Shown: piece after piece, positions 51,241 to 62,800 of the stretch
How the letters are laid out: each line of letters starts with the position of its first letter
Position numbering within the stretch: the stretch's first letter is position 1
Made by a program: the position numbers and the translations under genes
The notes under the pieces: generated by a model
Told to the model about the DNA's origin: nothing
Seen by the model: only the letters and a program-made list of their open reading frames with translations
The model's database searches: none
Origin: Rhodobium gokarnense
GTDB taxonomy: Bacteria; Pseudomonadota; Alphaproteobacteria; Rhizobiales; Rhodobiaceae
Assembly: GCF_025961475.1 (NCBI RefSeq)
Contig: NZ_JAOQNS010000017.1
Coordinates: forward strand, 1-64,000
Direction: 5' to 3'
DNA length: 64,000 nt

Positions 51241-52038
51241 TCAATTTGTTATATTGCATACGGTTTCTATAGAAATAGGAAGGTATGGCAATATTTTTGC
51301 TTTATCCTCCCAGTTTATTTTCATATCGATTCTGCCGTATCGGTATTTAGCGCCTATAAGGGTGTATGTTTTAGCGGTGTATAGATCTGAGAAAACAATA
51401 TGCTGGCCAATATCGTTTACTTCTTTTAGGAAGATATCAGAAACAAAAGCAGCGCGTACTAACGCTAATTTTATATTATTGATGCTTTGCCCAGATTGGA
51501 ATGTTAAAGTCTCTTCTGTTGGGTTTCCATTGATCGTTGGTGTGCGCGCCGCAATAATCAAATCACCGATGTCTAGTTTTCTTGAAAAATCTTCGTTCCC
51601 TCCCGTTCCATCCGCCCCGCCCATGAAATTTACGGATGCAATATAGCTGCTGCCTTCCTTCTGTAGGGCGGTCAAAGTATTTATTAGTTTTCTTGCGGCA
51701 TTCTGAACCGCAAATTTCCTTTGAGTGTCGCGAAAAATCTGCCCCCCTTTCCCAAATGTAATATTCTCATTGAATTCGATATTTGCTCGGAAAACATTGT
51801 CAAATTCATCGTACGATGCTTCTGCCCTGATGAAGTTCTTCTTAATATTAGAGAAAGCATAATTAAGTTTTTGTGTTTCAAGGCGCACGCGACATATCGT
51901 AGATATTTCATCTTCAATAAAATATTGATATATAGTAATTAAAGACGCAAAAAAACCAATAACTGTTGTTGATGCCCACAAAAATATGTTCTTCTTAATA
52001 TGAAGCAGAAGAATTCGAAAGGCTTTCTGAAGTATCAT
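51241..52038 (-). CDS. Orphan membrane-anchored protein in AT-rich island
   Basis: 265 aa from the ATG at 52038, which has GGGGAGA 6 nt before it; a longer frame to 52080 is less likely. The gene is far richer in A+T than any neighbour. Residues ~17-40 form one membrane helix after a basic LLHIKKN stretch (so the C-terminal 225 residues should be outside). The rest shows no domain I know: an asparagine/lysine-rich helical part, a GGADGTGG loop, and a beta-rich end, with Cys at 49 and 261. No mobility genes nearby. Foreign origin is likely; function unknown. Confidence 0.75.
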   Translation of the reverse strand: MILQKAFRILLLHIKKNIFLWASTTVIGFFASLITIYQYFIEDEISTICRVRLETQKLNYAFSNIKKNFIRAEASYDEFDNVFRANIEFNENITFGKGGQIFRDTQRKFAVQNAARKLINTLTALQKEGSSYIASVNFMGGADGTGGNEDFSRKLDIGDLIIAARTPTINGNPTEETLTFQSGQSINNIKLALVRAAFVSDIFLKEVNDIGQHIVFSDLYTAKTYTLIGAKYRYGRIDMKINWEDKAKILPYLPISIETVCNITN

Positions 52039-52341
52039 AGATCTCCCCGATAATAAATGTAAGATGTTTGCAATTTTCACGTTACTCCATTGGGGCCAGC
52101 TTATTTTAACACTGGCGCAATTGGAAGATGGTGTTTTCTAGATGTGACCGTTTGTCAGCACCTCCTATGAGCGGGCGCTTCATCTCCACATTAGGCGCAT
52201 CACTACCCCGATAAACTCCTTGTACGGTGGCTGATGTGTTGGCATATCGATATCGATAGGTCACACGCATCCCCCTCGACAAACCCTCTCCCCCGCCGCT
52301 TAATTGCACCCAACGAGAACAAAACCTCAGGGAGAGACGCC
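52039..52341. other. Boundary between AT-rich island and acyl-CoA ligase
   Basis: 303 nt. The AT-rich composition ends near 52240. It must contain the promoters of the orphan gene (minus) and the ligase (plus). I see no direct repeats or tRNA-like end that would mark an integration site. Confidence 0.5.
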
Positions 52342-53973
52342 ATGCTGGGCCTGATGCAGGACTGGCCGCTGTTGTGCACCAAAGTCCTTGACCATGCCGC
52401 CACCTATCACGGCCGGCGCGAGGTGGTTTCGCGGTCGGTGGAGGGGCCGGTCCATCGCACCGATTATGCGACCCTGCGCCGCCGCTCCTTGCGGGTCGCC
52501 AAGCGGCTGGAGCGGGAGGGCATCGGGCTCGGCGACCGCTGCGCGACCCTTGCCTGGAACACTTGGCGCCACATGGAGGTCTGGTACGGCCTCCTCGGCC
52601 TCGGCGCCATCTACCACACGGTCAATCCGCGGCTCTTTGCCGACCAGATCACCTGGATCGTCAACCACGCCGAGGACCGGCTGCTGTTCGTCGACCTCAC
52701 CTTCCTGCCGCTGGTGGAAAAGATCGCAGCCGACCTCAAGACGATTGAAAAGATCATCGTCCTCACCGACCCGGACCACATGCCGGAGGTGTCGCTGCCG
52801 AAAGAGGTCGCCGTCTATGAGGACTGGCTGGCCGAGGCGGACGATGATTTCGCCTGGAAGACCTTCGACGAGAACACCGCCGCCGGCATGTGCTACACCT
52901 CCGGCACGACGGGATCGCCCAAGGGCGTCGTCTATTCCCACCGCTCCAACGTGCTCCACGCCATGGCCGCCGTGACCCCGGACATGATGGCGATATCGAG
53001 CCGCGACCGGGTCATGCCCGTGGTGCCGCTGTTCCACGCCAATGGCTGGTCGCTGGCCTTTTCCGGCCCGCTCGCCGGCGCAACGCTGGTGCTGCCCGGC
53101 CCGCGCATGGAGGGCGAGGCGATCCACGGACTGCTTCAGGACGAGCGCGTGACCATGACCGCCGCCGTGCCGACCGTCTGGCTGATGCTGCTGCACCACC
53201 TGGAGGCCACCGGCGGCACGCTCGATTATCTGAAGCGCGTCGTCATCGGCGGCTCGGCCTGCCCGCGGGCGATGACCGAGGCGTTCCAGACCCGCTATGG
53301 CGTGGAGGTCTACCACGCCTGGGGCATGACGGAGATGAGCCCGCTCGGCTCGATCTGCACGCTGACGCCGGAATATGCCGACCTTGAGGGCGCCGCCCGG
53401 CTCGACATCCAGGAAAAGCAGGGCCATCCGCCCTTCACCGTGGAAATGCGGGTGACCGACGACGAGGGGACGGACGTTCCCTGGGACGGCAAGACCTTCG
53501 GCCGGCTGAAGGTGCGCGGTCCCGCCGTGGCGGAAGCCTATTTCAAGGGCGAGGGCGGCGAGATCTGCGACGCCGACGGTTTCTTCGATACCGGTGACGT
53601 CGCCCATATGGACGCAAACGGCTACATGCAGATCACCGACCGTTCCAAGGACGTCATCAAGTCCGGCGGCGAATGGATCTCGACCATCGACCTGGAAAAC
53701 CTCGCCGTCGGCCACCCGGACGTCGCCGAGGCGGCCGTCATCGGTGTCGCCCATCCGAAATGGGACGAACGCCCGCTCCTCGTCATCGTGCCGCGCGAGG
53801 GCAGGGAGCCGAGCCGGGACGACATCCTCGCCTTCATGGCCGGCCGGGTCGCCAAATGGTGGCTGCCGGATGACGTCGTCCTGGTGGAGGAAATCCCGCA
53901 CACGGCGACCGGCAAGATCAAGAAGACGGCACTCAGGGACCAGTTCGGCGACTACCGCCTGCCGACCGCCTGA
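52342..53973 (+). CDS. AMP-forming acyl-CoA ligase, DmdB-like
   Basis: 543 aa ANL-superfamily enzyme: ATP-dependent CoA ligation of a carboxylic acid. P-loop [19 protein letters not shown], adenylate motif [26 protein letters not shown], and the C-terminal hinge [15 protein letters not shown] with the catalytic Lys in [11 protein letters not shown]. The start [20 protein letters not shown] resembles 3-methylmercaptopropionyl-CoA ligases and medium-chain fatty-acyl ligases. GGGAGAG precedes the ATG. Substrate unknown. Confidence 0.9.
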   Translation: MLGLMQDWPLLCTKVLDHAATYHGRREVVSRSVEGPVHRTDYATLRRRSLRVAKRLEREGIGLGDRCATLAWNTWRHMEVWYGLLGLGAIYHTVNPRLFADQITWIVNHAEDRLLFVDLTFLPLVEKIAADLKTIEKIIVLTDPDHMPEVSLPKEVAVYEDWLAEADDDFAWKTFDENTAAGMCYTSGTTGSPKGVVYSHRSNVLHAMAAVTPDMMAISSRDRVMPVVPLFHANGWSLAFSGPLAGATLVLPGPRMEGEAIHGLLQDERVTMTAAVPTVWLMLLHHLEATGGTLDYLKRVVIGGSACPRAMTEAFQTRYGVEVYHAWGMTEMSPLGSICTLTPEYADLEGAARLDIQEKQGHPPFTVEMRVTDDEGTDVPWDGKTFGRLKVRGPAVAEAYFKGEGGEICDADGFFDTGDVAHMDANGYMQITDRSKDVIKSGGEWISTIDLENLAVGHPDVAEAAVIGVAHPKWDERPLLVIVPREGREPSRDDILAFMAGRVAKWWLPDDVVLVEEIPHTATGKIKKTALRDQFGDYRLPTA

Positions 53974-54226
53974 GGCGGCCGGCCGGGTCTGAACGGGATG
54001 CGGCCGCAAGGCCACCACGGCGCGTGTTTTCAAGGGTTGCAAGCGCTGCATGCAGTAGCGCCTGCGCCGGAATTACCGATTCCTACGAAGTAATATATTT
54101 CAAAGGGTTGCGTCGTTTTTGCGCAGCCGGTTACCGCTGGCGCATAAGGAGAATATTAATTGTATCCAGATTAGGTTCCCGCCAGCCAATTCTGGCATCG
54201 ATCGCGCATCATCTGAGGACAATCCA

Positions 54227-55912
54227 ATGCGTCGTCTCTTCCCGAAATCCATGGCGGGAAAACTCTACGGGCTGGTCGGGTTTTTCACCATCTGCTTCGG
54301 CATTTCGTTGCTCTACCAGATGCAGTCGCTGCATGAAAACCTCGAGGTTTTCAAGAAAGCGGAAATCAAAAGCGTCGTTGAAGCCGCAAAAAGCATCGTC
54401 GCGTCCTATCACGACCGGGCGGTGAAGGGCGAACTGAGCGAGGAGGAGGCGGTTCAGCGGGCCAAGGCCGCGCTCAACGCCATGCGCTATCAGGACGGCA
54501 GCTACATCTTCGTCAACAACGAGGATGCGGTGACCATCGTCCACCCGGTCAATCCGGGCAATATCGGCAAGGACCGCTCCAACGCGCGGGACGGCACCGG
54601 CAAGCTCTACGTCAAGGAATACCAGAACGCGGCGATCAGCAAGGGCGCCGCCTATGTCGGCTATTCCTGGAAGAGCCCGGACGGCAAGTTCCTGCAGAAG
54701 ATGAGCTATGTCAGCTACTTCAAACCCTGGGGCTGGGTCCTCGGCACCGGCGTTCTGATGCAGGACCTTGAGGAGGCGTTCTGGACCGCCGCCTATCGCA
54801 GCGCCATCATTTCGCTCGTCTTCGTCGTCGTCGCGGTCGGCCTCGGCTTCCTGCTCGTGCGGTCGGTCACGGTGCCGATCCGGGCGCTCAGCCAGCGCAT
54901 GCTGTCGCTCGCCGACAACAATCTGAAGGATCCGGTCGAGGGCACCGAGCGCAGCGACGAGATCGGCGAGATGAGCCGCGCCGTCGCCGTGTTCCGGGAA
55001 AACGCCCTCGTGCGCGGCGAGCTGGAGCAGCAGACCGAAGAGGAGCGCCTGAAGGAGCACGAGCGCCAGAAGGAGATCGACCGGCTGATCAAGAGCTTCC
55101 AGGCCGACGTCCAGGAGGTGCTGGGAACGGTCGAGGAAAACGCCGTACGCCTGGAAGGCGCAGCCAAGAACCTGCAGGACATCGCCGCGGAAACCGAGCA
55201 CAATTCGGCAAGCGCCGCCTCGGCGTCCGAACAGGCGACGGCGAACGTCCAGACCGTGGCGTCGGCGGCCGAAGAGCTGTCGGCCTCGATCGCGGAGATC
55301 ACCCGCCAGGCGACCCAGTCGAGCGCCATCGTCGAAAAGGCGACCAGGAGCGCCGAGGCCTCCAACGCCAAGGTCGCGAGCCTCGACGAAGCCGCCCAGA
55401 AGATCGGCGAGGTGGTCAGCCTCATCCAGGCCATCGCCGAGCAGACCAACCTGCTGGCGCTCAACGCCACCATCGAGGCGGCCCGCGCCGGTGAGGCCGG
55501 CAAGGGCTTTGCGGTCGTTGCCGCCGAGGTGAAGGAACTGGCCACCCAGACCTCCAAGGCGACGGAAGAGATCTCGGCCCAGATCCACGCCATCCAGGGC
55601 TCGACCCGCGAGACGGTGACGGTGATCGAGGAAATCTCCCGGATCATGGGCGAGGTCAACGGCTACACGGTGGCGATCACGACGGCCGTCGGCGAGCAGA
55701 ACGCCGCGACCATCGAGATTTCGTCCAATGTCCAGGAAGCCGCGGGCGGCACCCGCCATGCGACCGAGAACATGGTCGGCGTAACGGAAAAGGCCGCCCA
55801 GACCACCGAGACGGCCAAGGACGTGCTGCGGTCCACGACCGAAACGGCGTCGAACACCGCCCGCCTGCGCGGCCAGATCGAGCATTTCCTCGGCGCGGTC
55901 GCCGCGAGCTAG
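54227..55912 (+). CDS. Methyl-accepting chemotaxis protein, sCache sensor (A)
   Basis: 561 aa. TM1 (~13-31), periplasmic single-Cache domain (~45-185, with [20 protein letters not shown] and [17 protein letters not shown]), TM2 (~192-212), HAMP (~212-265), then the MCP signalling domain with tip [20 protein letters not shown]. sCache receptors sense small organic acids in many bacteria. No C-terminal CheR pentapeptide is present. Followed by a terminator and a close paralogue. TGAGGA precedes the ATG. Confidence 0.93.
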   Translation: MRRLFPKSMAGKLYGLVGFFTICFGISLLYQMQSLHENLEVFKKAEIKSVVEAAKSIVASYHDRAVKGELSEEEAVQRAKAALNAMRYQDGSYIFVNNEDAVTIVHPVNPGNIGKDRSNARDGTGKLYVKEYQNAAISKGAAYVGYSWKSPDGKFLQKMSYVSYFKPWGWVLGTGVLMQDLEEAFWTAAYRSAIISLVFVVVAVGLGFLLVRSVTVPIRALSQRMLSLADNNLKDPVEGTERSDEIGEMSRAVAVFRENALVRGELEQQTEEERLKEHERQKEIDRLIKSFQADVQEVLGTVEENAVRLEGAAKNLQDIAAETEHNSASAASASEQATANVQTVASAAEELSASIAEITRQATQSSAIVEKATRSAEASNAKVASLDEAAQKIGEVVSLIQAIAEQTNLLALNATIEAARAGEAGKGFAVVAAEVKELATQTSKATEEISAQIHAIQGSTRETVTVIEEISRIMGEVNGYTVAITTAVGEQNAATIEISSNVQEAAGGTRHATENMVGVTEKAAQTTETAKDVLRSTTETASNTARLRGQIEHFLGAVAAS

Positions 55913-55963
55913 CACGGCAGGTTCCAGCGCGCGCCGCAGTTGGCGGCGCAGCAACCGAAAACG

Positions 55964-55991
55964 GCCCCGGGGGTGACCCCGGGGCTTTTTT
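55964..55991 (+). terminator. Terminator after chemoreceptor A
   Basis: GCCCCGGGG-GTGA-CCCCGGGGC followed by TTTTTT: a classic intrinsic terminator, 52 nt after the stop. It implies that the two chemoreceptor genes are transcribed separately. Confidence 0.9.
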
Positions 55992-56196
55992 GTGCGCTGC
56001 GCACAACGGGGAAAGGGCATCGGGACGGGGGCAAGGTGCGCCGGGCGCGGATCATCCTCCGGTAGAAATACTTTTAGATTACCACCTTTTCCAAGAATAG
56101 AATTCTCGAGCCGGTATTAGGTCACCGATAAGCAAAGTTTAACGCTTGAGGATTAGTTTTCACCAAATTCTATTTGGCCCTCCCGGAGCGTATCCA

Positions 56197-57882
56197 ATGC
56201 ATAAACTACTTCCAAAATCCTTGGCTGGAAAGCTTTATGGATTGGTGTTGTTCTTCACCGTCTGCTTCATCGTCTCGTTGCTGTATCAGATGCAGACGTT
56301 GTACAACAACCTGGAGTCATTCAAGAAAACGGAAATCCGCAGCGTCGTGGAATCGGCCGAGAGCATCGTCGCCGGCTATTACAAGATGGCCGAGGCGGGC
56401 ACGATTACCGAGGACGAGGCGATGGCCCGCTCCAAGGACATGATCAACGCCCTCAGGTACCACGGCGGCGGCTACGTCTTCGTCTTCGACGAGAACTACA
56501 CCGGCGTCGTGCATCCGGTCCGGCCCGAAAACGTCGGCAAGAATTTCTACGACGTCACCGACAGCAACGGCAAATACCACGTTCGCGAGTTCGTCGACAT
56601 CGCCAAGTCCGAGGGCCATGGCTACACCGACTATTCCTGGGAAAGCCCGGAAGGCAAGATGCTTCCCAAGAAGAGCTACATCGCCCACTTCAAGCCCTGG
56701 GGCTGGATCCTCGGCACCGGCGTCCTGATGCAGGACATGCACGACATCTTCTGGTCGGCGGCCTATCGCAGCGCCGGCATCTCGCTGATGTTCGTCACCT
56801 TCGCCGTCCTGCTCGGCTTCCTCGTCGCCCGCTCGATCGTCCGGCCGATCAAATCCCTGAGCGGCCGGATGCTGGCACTTGCCGACAACAATCTCGAAGA
56901 TCCGATCGAGGGCACCGAACGCGGCGACGAGATCGGCGAGATGAGCCGCGCCGTCTCGGTCTTTCGCGAGAACGCGCTCGTGCGCAGCAAGCTGGAACAC
57001 CAGACGGAGGCGGAACGCCTGAAGGAGATCGAGCGCCAGAAACACGTCGAAAAGCTGATCGCCTCGTTCCAGGCGGATGTCCAGGACGTGCTCGGCACGG
57101 TGGAGGAGAACACCCGGCATCTGGAAGAGTCGGCGAACCACCTGCAGGAGATCGCCGCCCAGACCGAGCACAATTCGGCAAGCGCGGCTGCCGCCTCCGA
57201 ACAGGCGACGGCCAACGTCCAGACCGTGGCGTCTGCCGCCGAGGAGCTGTCGGCCTCGATTGCCGAGATCACCCGCCAGGCGACCCAGTCGAGCGCCATC
57301 GTCGAAAAGGCGACCAGGAGTGCCGAGGCCTCCAACGCCAAGGTGGCGAGCCTTGACGAGGCGGCCCAGAAGATCGGCGAAGTCGTCAGCCTGATCCAGG
57401 CGATCGCCGAGCAGACCAATCTTCTCGCCCTCAACGCCACGATCGAGGCGGCGCGGGCCGGCGAGGCCGGCAAGGGCTTTGCCGTCGTTGCCGCCGAAGT
57501 GAAGGAACTGGCGAACCAGACCTCCAAGGCGACCGAGGAAATCTCCGGCCAGATCACCGCCATCCAGGGCTCGACCCGCGAAACGGTGACGGTGATCGAG
57601 GAGATCTCCAAGATCATGGAGGAGGTCAACGGCTACACGATCGCGATCACCACGGCCGTCGGCGAGCAGAATTCCGCCACCATCGAGATCTCTTCGAACG
57701 TCCAGGAAGCCGCCGGCGGCACCCGCCAGGCGACCGAAAACATGACGGACGTGACCGAAAAGGCCGCCCAGACCACCCAGACCGCCAAGGACGTCCTTGG
57801 CTCGACGACCGAGACGGCGGCCAGCACCAACCGCCTGCGCAATCGCATCGAGACGTTTCTGGCCAACGTCGCCGCCGGCTGA
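56197..57882 (+). CDS. Methyl-accepting chemotaxis protein, sCache sensor (B)
   Basis: 561 aa, exactly the length of paralogue A and the same domain order. The signalling domain is almost identical to A at protein level (e.g. the stretch [20 protein letters not shown] and all around the tip), while the sensor domain has diverged ([40 protein letters not shown]). It has its own AT-rich upstream region (56040-56190) and terminator (57911-57940). It probably senses a different ligand from A through the same Che pathway. Confidence 0.93.
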   Translation: MHKLLPKSLAGKLYGLVLFFTVCFIVSLLYQMQTLYNNLESFKKTEIRSVVESAESIVAGYYKMAEAGTITEDEAMARSKDMINALRYHGGGYVFVFDENYTGVVHPVRPENVGKNFYDVTDSNGKYHVREFVDIAKSEGHGYTDYSWESPEGKMLPKKSYIAHFKPWGWILGTGVLMQDMHDIFWSAAYRSAGISLMFVTFAVLLGFLVARSIVRPIKSLSGRMLALADNNLEDPIEGTERGDEIGEMSRAVSVFRENALVRSKLEHQTEAERLKEIERQKHVEKLIASFQADVQDVLGTVEENTRHLEESANHLQEIAAQTEHNSASAAAASEQATANVQTVASAAEELSASIAEITRQATQSSAIVEKATRSAEASNAKVASLDEAAQKIGEVVSLIQAIAEQTNLLALNATIEAARAGEAGKGFAVVAAEVKELANQTSKATEEISGQITAIQGSTRETVTVIEEISKIMEEVNGYTIAITTAVGEQNSATIEISSNVQEAAGGTRQATENMTDVTEKAAQTTQTAKDVLGSTTETAASTNRLRNRIETFLANVAAG

Positions 57883-57910
57883 CCCGCACCGCGGCACCCA
57901 ACAGACAGGA

Positions 57911-57940
57911 ACGGCCCCGCATTCCGGGGCCGTTTTCCTT
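57911..57940 (+). terminator. Terminator after chemoreceptor B
   Basis: ACGGCCCCG-N5-CGGGGCCGT followed by TTTCCTTT; begins 29 nt after the stop. Confidence 0.85.
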
Positions 57941-58041
57941 TGCCGTGAAGGTCCGCGGCCGACGATAAGCCGTCGCCATGGTTCTCTCGGCACGCCCGGA
58001 CATGCTATGGGCTTTGTCGGCACAACGCATCGGGACCCTCC

Positions 58042-58860
58042 ATGACCGCAAGACTGCGCATCCGCCGCTCACGCCTGGCGCGGCTCAGCCGCTGGCTCGG
58101 CATTCTCGCCGTGCCGATCCTGGTGATCACCGGCCTTGCCCACCGAGCCGGAGTGATGGACCCCATCGCCGCCCTGATGGGCATCGGCGTCGGCTCCGTC
58201 TTCGGCTTCTTCGCCGTGCTCTTTGCCGTCACCGCCCTCGGCGTCATCTGGTATCGCGGCCATCTCGGCACCGGCGACGCCTTTCGCGGCCTCATCGGCG
58301 GCGCGCTCGCGCTCATCCCCATGGGCTTCGTCGTCTGGGGCATATTGCAGTTCCCGCAGATCAACGACATCACCACCGACATCGACAATCCGCCGCGTTT
58401 CACCGGAAGCGTCCGGACCGGCTGGGGCGTCAACGGCCCGGCGCCGCCGGAGCGCGACGTACGCGAGCGCCAGCGCGCTGCCTATCCCGACATCGTGCCG
58501 CGCCGCTTCCCCTTGGAGCCCTCGCAGATGTTCGAGGCGGCCAAGCGCGCGGTCGCCGGCCTCGGCTGGCAGATGGTATCGGAAATGCCGCCGGTCGAGC
58601 CCTTCAACGAGGGCCACCTGCAGGCGATTGACCGCACGCTGCTCTTTGCCCTGCCGGACGATATCGCCATCCGCATCCTGCCCGACGATTACGGCGCCCG
58701 GCTCGACGTGCGCTCCGCCTCGCGCTACGGACGTCATGACATCGGCACCAATGCCCGCCGCATCCGCGAGTTCTTCGCAGCGCTCGACGATGCGGTGCTG
58801 GAGGTCGCCGGCGAGGCGGCCGGCGAAGAGGGCGAGGGCGATCAGCCGGCGAGCGAATAG
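58042..58860 (+). CDS. DUF1499 membrane protein
   Basis: 272 aa. Three hydrophobic segments (~18-36, 44-68, 84-104) then a cytosolic or periplasmic DUF1499 domain (from ~125) with YPDIVPRRFPLEPSQMFEAA, the LLFALPDDIAIRIL core and RLDVRSASRYGRHDIGTNARRI. The family is widespread and uncharacterised. The last 19 nt overlap the 3' end of the convergent MBL gene. Confidence 0.87.
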   Translation: MTARLRIRRSRLARLSRWLGILAVPILVITGLAHRAGVMDPIAALMGIGVGSVFGFFAVLFAVTALGVIWYRGHLGTGDAFRGLIGGALALIPMGFVVWGILQFPQINDITTDIDNPPRFTGSVRTGWGVNGPAPPERDVRERQRAAYPDIVPRRFPLEPSQMFEAAKRAVAGLGWQMVSEMPPVEPFNEGHLQAIDRTLLFALPDDIAIRILPDDYGARLDVRSASRYGRHDIGTNARRIREFFAALDDAVLEVAGEAAGEEGEGDQPASE

Positions 58861-59789
58861 CGGTTGTCGATCCCCGGCGCGCCGTCGGTGACGACGATGC
58901 CGCGGGCGACGAGATCTTCCAGATGCGCGAGCAGCGACAGGCCGGCGGCGCCATAAAGCCGGCGGTCGACATCGGCATAGATCGTCTCGACCATCACCGG
59001 AATGGTTTCCTCGCCGGCGACGAGCCGCGCAATGACGGCCCGCTCGCGGCCACGCCTGTGGGCGATCAGCCCGGCAAGGAAGCTGTGCGGATCGTCGACG
59101 GGCGCCCCGTGGCCCGGCAACAGCCGGCGGTCGTCGCGCGCGATCAGCTTGTCGAGCGAGGCCATGTAGTCGACCATCGCCCCGTCGGGCGGCGCCACGA
59201 TCGAGGTCGACCAGGCCATCACGTGATCCCCGGAAAACAGCAGGTCCTCTTCCAGGAGCGCGAAACAGGCGTGGTTGTCGGTATGGCCCGGCGTCGTCAC
59301 CACCTCTATGGTCACGTCCTCGCCCTCGATACGCATGCCGTCGGCGGCGAAGATGTCGGGCATGAAGTCGGTGTCGGCGGAGGCGTCGAGCGGATTGATC
59401 TCGCCGATATGGAGCGGCCGCGCCGGCCGGTGCGGGCCTTCCGCAACGATCGGCGCGCCGGTCGCGGCCTTCAGCGCGCGCGAGGCCGGCGAATGGTCCC
59501 TGTGGGTGTGGGTGACGAGGATGTGGCTGACCGGCCGTTTGCCGATGGCGGAAAGCAGCGCCTCGACGTGGTCCGGATCGTCCGGACCCGGATCGACCAC
59601 CATCACGGTCCTGTCGCCGACGATGTAGCTGTTGGTGCCGTGGAAGGTGAAGGGGCCGCTATTGGCGGCGGTCACCCGCGTCACCAGCGGCGTCAGGCGC
59701 ACCGGCGCGCCGTGGCGCGGCTCGAAGTCGGTGACGAAGGCAAGGGCACTCAAGAGGGTCTCCCGGTCCTGCCGCAGTGTCGCGGCCAC
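58842..59789 (-). CDS. MBL-fold hydrolase, LACTB2-like
   Basis: 315 aa. Zinc site HTHRDH, H in TPGHTDNHACF, D in FSGDHVMAW, and H in LPGHGAPVDDP; a C-terminal helical domain (IAHRRGRERAVI, LLAHLEDLVARGI) with winged-helix character is typical of LACTB2/RNase-like hydrolases. GTG start at 59789; no better start nearby. Its stop lies inside the DUF1499 gene (19-nt tail-to-tail overlap). Confidence 0.87.
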   Translation of the reverse strand: MAATLRQDRETLLSALAFVTDFEPRHGAPVRLTPLVTRVTAANSGPFTFHGTNSYIVGDRTVMVVDPGPDDPDHVEALLSAIGKRPVSHILVTHTHRDHSPASRALKAATGAPIVAEGPHRPARPLHIGEINPLDASADTDFMPDIFAADGMRIEGEDVTIEVVTTPGHTDNHACFALLEEDLLFSGDHVMAWSTSIVAPPDGAMVDYMASLDKLIARDDRRLLPGHGAPVDDPHSFLAGLIAHRRGRERAVIARLVAGEETIPVMVETIYADVDRRLYGAAGLSLLAHLEDLVARGIVVTDGAPGIDNRYSLAG

Positions 59790-59886
59790 TTCTCATCAGG
59801 AAAATTGCGCGCTCATACCGGGGCGTCAATGCTTCGCAGTTGCAAACGGCCTGGGAAGCGGCCCGCCTTGGCCTGCCCCCGGCTCC

Positions 59887-62800
59887 CTAATAATCCTTTT
59901 CAAAGAAGATGCCGGCCTTCGACTCGCCGTCGTTGCCGACCTCGCCGCGGGTCTTCAGGTTCTCGGTGATGTCGAGGTCGATGGTGACCTTGGTCGAGCT
60001 CTTGCCGGTGCCCTGCTTGACGCCGACGAAGACGTCGTCGGCGATGTATTTGCCGGCCGTCAGCTCCGCCTTGCCCTTTTCGTCGGTGGTGGCCTCTAAC
60101 CGGTCGACGCCGAGGCCTCGGCGCACCTGGTCGAGGACGCCCGGTCCGCCGCCGGCGCCGGTCAGCGTGGCGATGCTGGCGGCGAGCTGAGCGATCTGGA
60201 ACGCCGACAGCTTGTCGACGCCGCGGTCGAACAGGAACCGGGAGATCACCTCGTCCTGCGGCAGCTCCGGCGAGGACCGGAAGGTGAAATCCGGCGCTGA
60301 CGCGCTGCCGTTGATGCTGATCATGATCGTGACATCGCTCGCCTTGGTCGTGGCGTAGAAGTCGAGGAGCGGATTGAAATCGCCGCCGAAGCGGACGATG
60401 CCGCGCTCGAAGGCGACCCGGCGCGACAGGATGTTGAGGCGGCCGCGGCGCATGGAAAAGCCGCCCTCCACGAACGGCCCGTCGACCGGGCCGCGCAGCT
60501 TCAGGGAGCCGCCGAGTTCGGCGTCGAGCCCGCGGCCGCGCACGAAGATGCGGGCGGGCGCCGAAATCTCCAGGTCGAGCCGGGCGTCGCTGTCGCCCTT
60601 GTCGTCCTTCCTCGGCAGCACCTCGCGGACCTGGCGTGTGACGGCCGGCGGCGCGTTCTTGTGGACGATGTCGAGGGCGGCGATGCCGCCGGGCACCTGT
60701 TCGGGGATGTTGATGTCGGCGCGGTCGATGGTGACCTTGCCGGAGACGGTCGGCCCGCGCGCGAAGTTGCCGGAAATCTTCAGGTCGCCGGCGACCTTGG
60801 CCGAGACGAGGTTGCCGTCCACATAGTGTCCGTCGTCGAGCTTGACCCGGATGTCGCCGGGAAGGGCGGGATCGAAGACGCCGATGGTGCCGCTCGCCGT
60901 CAGCGCGCCGCCCTTGGCGAGCCGGCCCTTGACGCTTTCGATGACAAGCTCCTTTCCGGAGAGCCTGAGGCGCGCCGCGAGGTCCTCGATCGTCGTGCCG
61001 CTTTCGATATGGGTGACGCGCGCGCCGGAGGTCGTCACCGTGCCGTTGATCGCCGGCGAGCCGAGCGGGCCGGTGACGGTCAGGTCGACGCTGGCCGCGC
61101 CGCTTGCGGCAAGGCCGGAATCGGCAAGGGTTCTGGTCGCGACCGAGAACGGCACGGTGCCGTTGACGGCGATGTCGAGCCGGCCGGTCGGCGCCGCCGG
61201 CACGGTGCCGCGCGCCTTCAGCGACATGTTGGAAATGCCGCCGACGGTGGCGTCGAGGCGCACCGCGCCCTTGGCGAACTGGCCGCTGGCATCGGCGGTG
61301 AGCGCCGGCAGGCCTTGCGCGCGGAGCGCATTGGCCGTCGCGCCGCGGGCGGAGACCTTCCAGTCGGCACGCGGGTCGCTCGCCGGGCCGGTCACCTTGG
61401 CCGAGGCCGTCAGCGTGCCCGCAGCGCCCGTGCCGGGGGCAAAGGCATTGGCGAGCGCCAGCGGGAAGTCGTCGACCTTGATGTCGAGATCGAGCCTGTC
61501 CGCGACGCTGCCGGAAAGGGCGATGCGTCCGGAGCCGACGGCGAGCACCGTGCGGTCGATCCGCACCGTGTCGCCGGCAAGGCGGATCTTTGCTGGATCG
61601 ACGAGCTTCGTCTTGATGCTGGTGTAGCGCCCGTCGAGGGTCGCCACCTCGATGGCGAGCCCGTCGTCGGTCGGCGTCAGCCGTGCCTTCGTCGCGACCT
61701 CGGCATCCGGCAGTTTGGCGGTCACGTCGATGTCGGTGGCCGTTCCGTCGTTCCTGGCCGTCGCCTTCACCGAGGAGATCACCGTGTCGCCGGCGGAAAG
61801 GTTGGCAAGGTCGGCAGAGCCCTCGGCTTGCAGCTTGCCGAAGGGGTCGGTGACGGTCGCGTCGATCCGGCCGGTCTTGAGCCTGGCGCCCGGCGCCGCG
61901 ACGTTGCGGGCATCGAGCGCGACGTCGATCCGCGGCGGTGTCTGCTTGCCCAGAAAATCGATCTTGCCGGTGATGGCGCCGCCGATCTGTTGCAGCACCA
62001 GCGGCGAGAGCTCGGAAAGGTCCGGGGCGTCGATGGCGATGCTGCCGTCGGGGACGTTGTCCGGCGAAACGGTGAGGGCGCCTTCGGCCCGGTTATGGCC
62101 GGCGATCAGCTTCAGCCCGTCGATGCGCTTGACGCCGCTCTCGTCGGTCGCGACCTCTGCATGGGCCTCCACCGGCAGGCTGTCGAGGCGCGCGGTCAGG
62201 GAGAGCGTGCCATTCGGCGCGTCGGGCGATAGCACGGCATCGACCTTGAGGCGCGGATCGGTGAATTCCTTGCCCTGGAGCCGGACATTGCTGCCGGTGC
62301 CGGCAAGGGAAAGCTCGGGCGCCGTGAGCGCCCCTTTCAGCGTCGCATCGGCATCGAGCCGGCCGGCCATCGCCGGATCGATGGCGGCAAGGTCCTTGAT
62401 GGCGACGGTGAGGCCGAGATCGGCGGTCTCCGGCGTCACCGTGCCGGTGGCATCGAGGTCGAGGCCGGCGCTTTTGACGGAAACGGTGTCGATGGCCAGA
62501 TTGCCGTCGTCGTCGCGGGAAAGCGCGCCGGAAAGCCGGGTGGCCTGGCCGAGGAGCCCGTCGACGATGGCCTCGCCCGTGGCGAGGTTGTCGATCTCAC
62601 CGTCGAATTTGAGCGACACCGGCGCGCCGGAATAGGAGGCGGCCGTATCGGCGGCAAGCTGCAGCCTGCCGGCGAGCGGGCGCCCGGTCTCCTCGGCAAA
62701 GCGGGAGAGGTCCGGGACCGAGAGCGCTACCCGCCCGTCGAGCGCCTGGTCGGTGACCTCGCCCTGGTAGCCGAGCACCAGTTCCGACGTCCTGACCGCG

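Noticed and set aside
51241-52080. Toxin-antitoxin or phage-defence gene pair in the AT-rich island
   Set aside because: Only one gene with a real ribosome site is present; no partner gene or nuclease, ATPase or known defence motif is visible.
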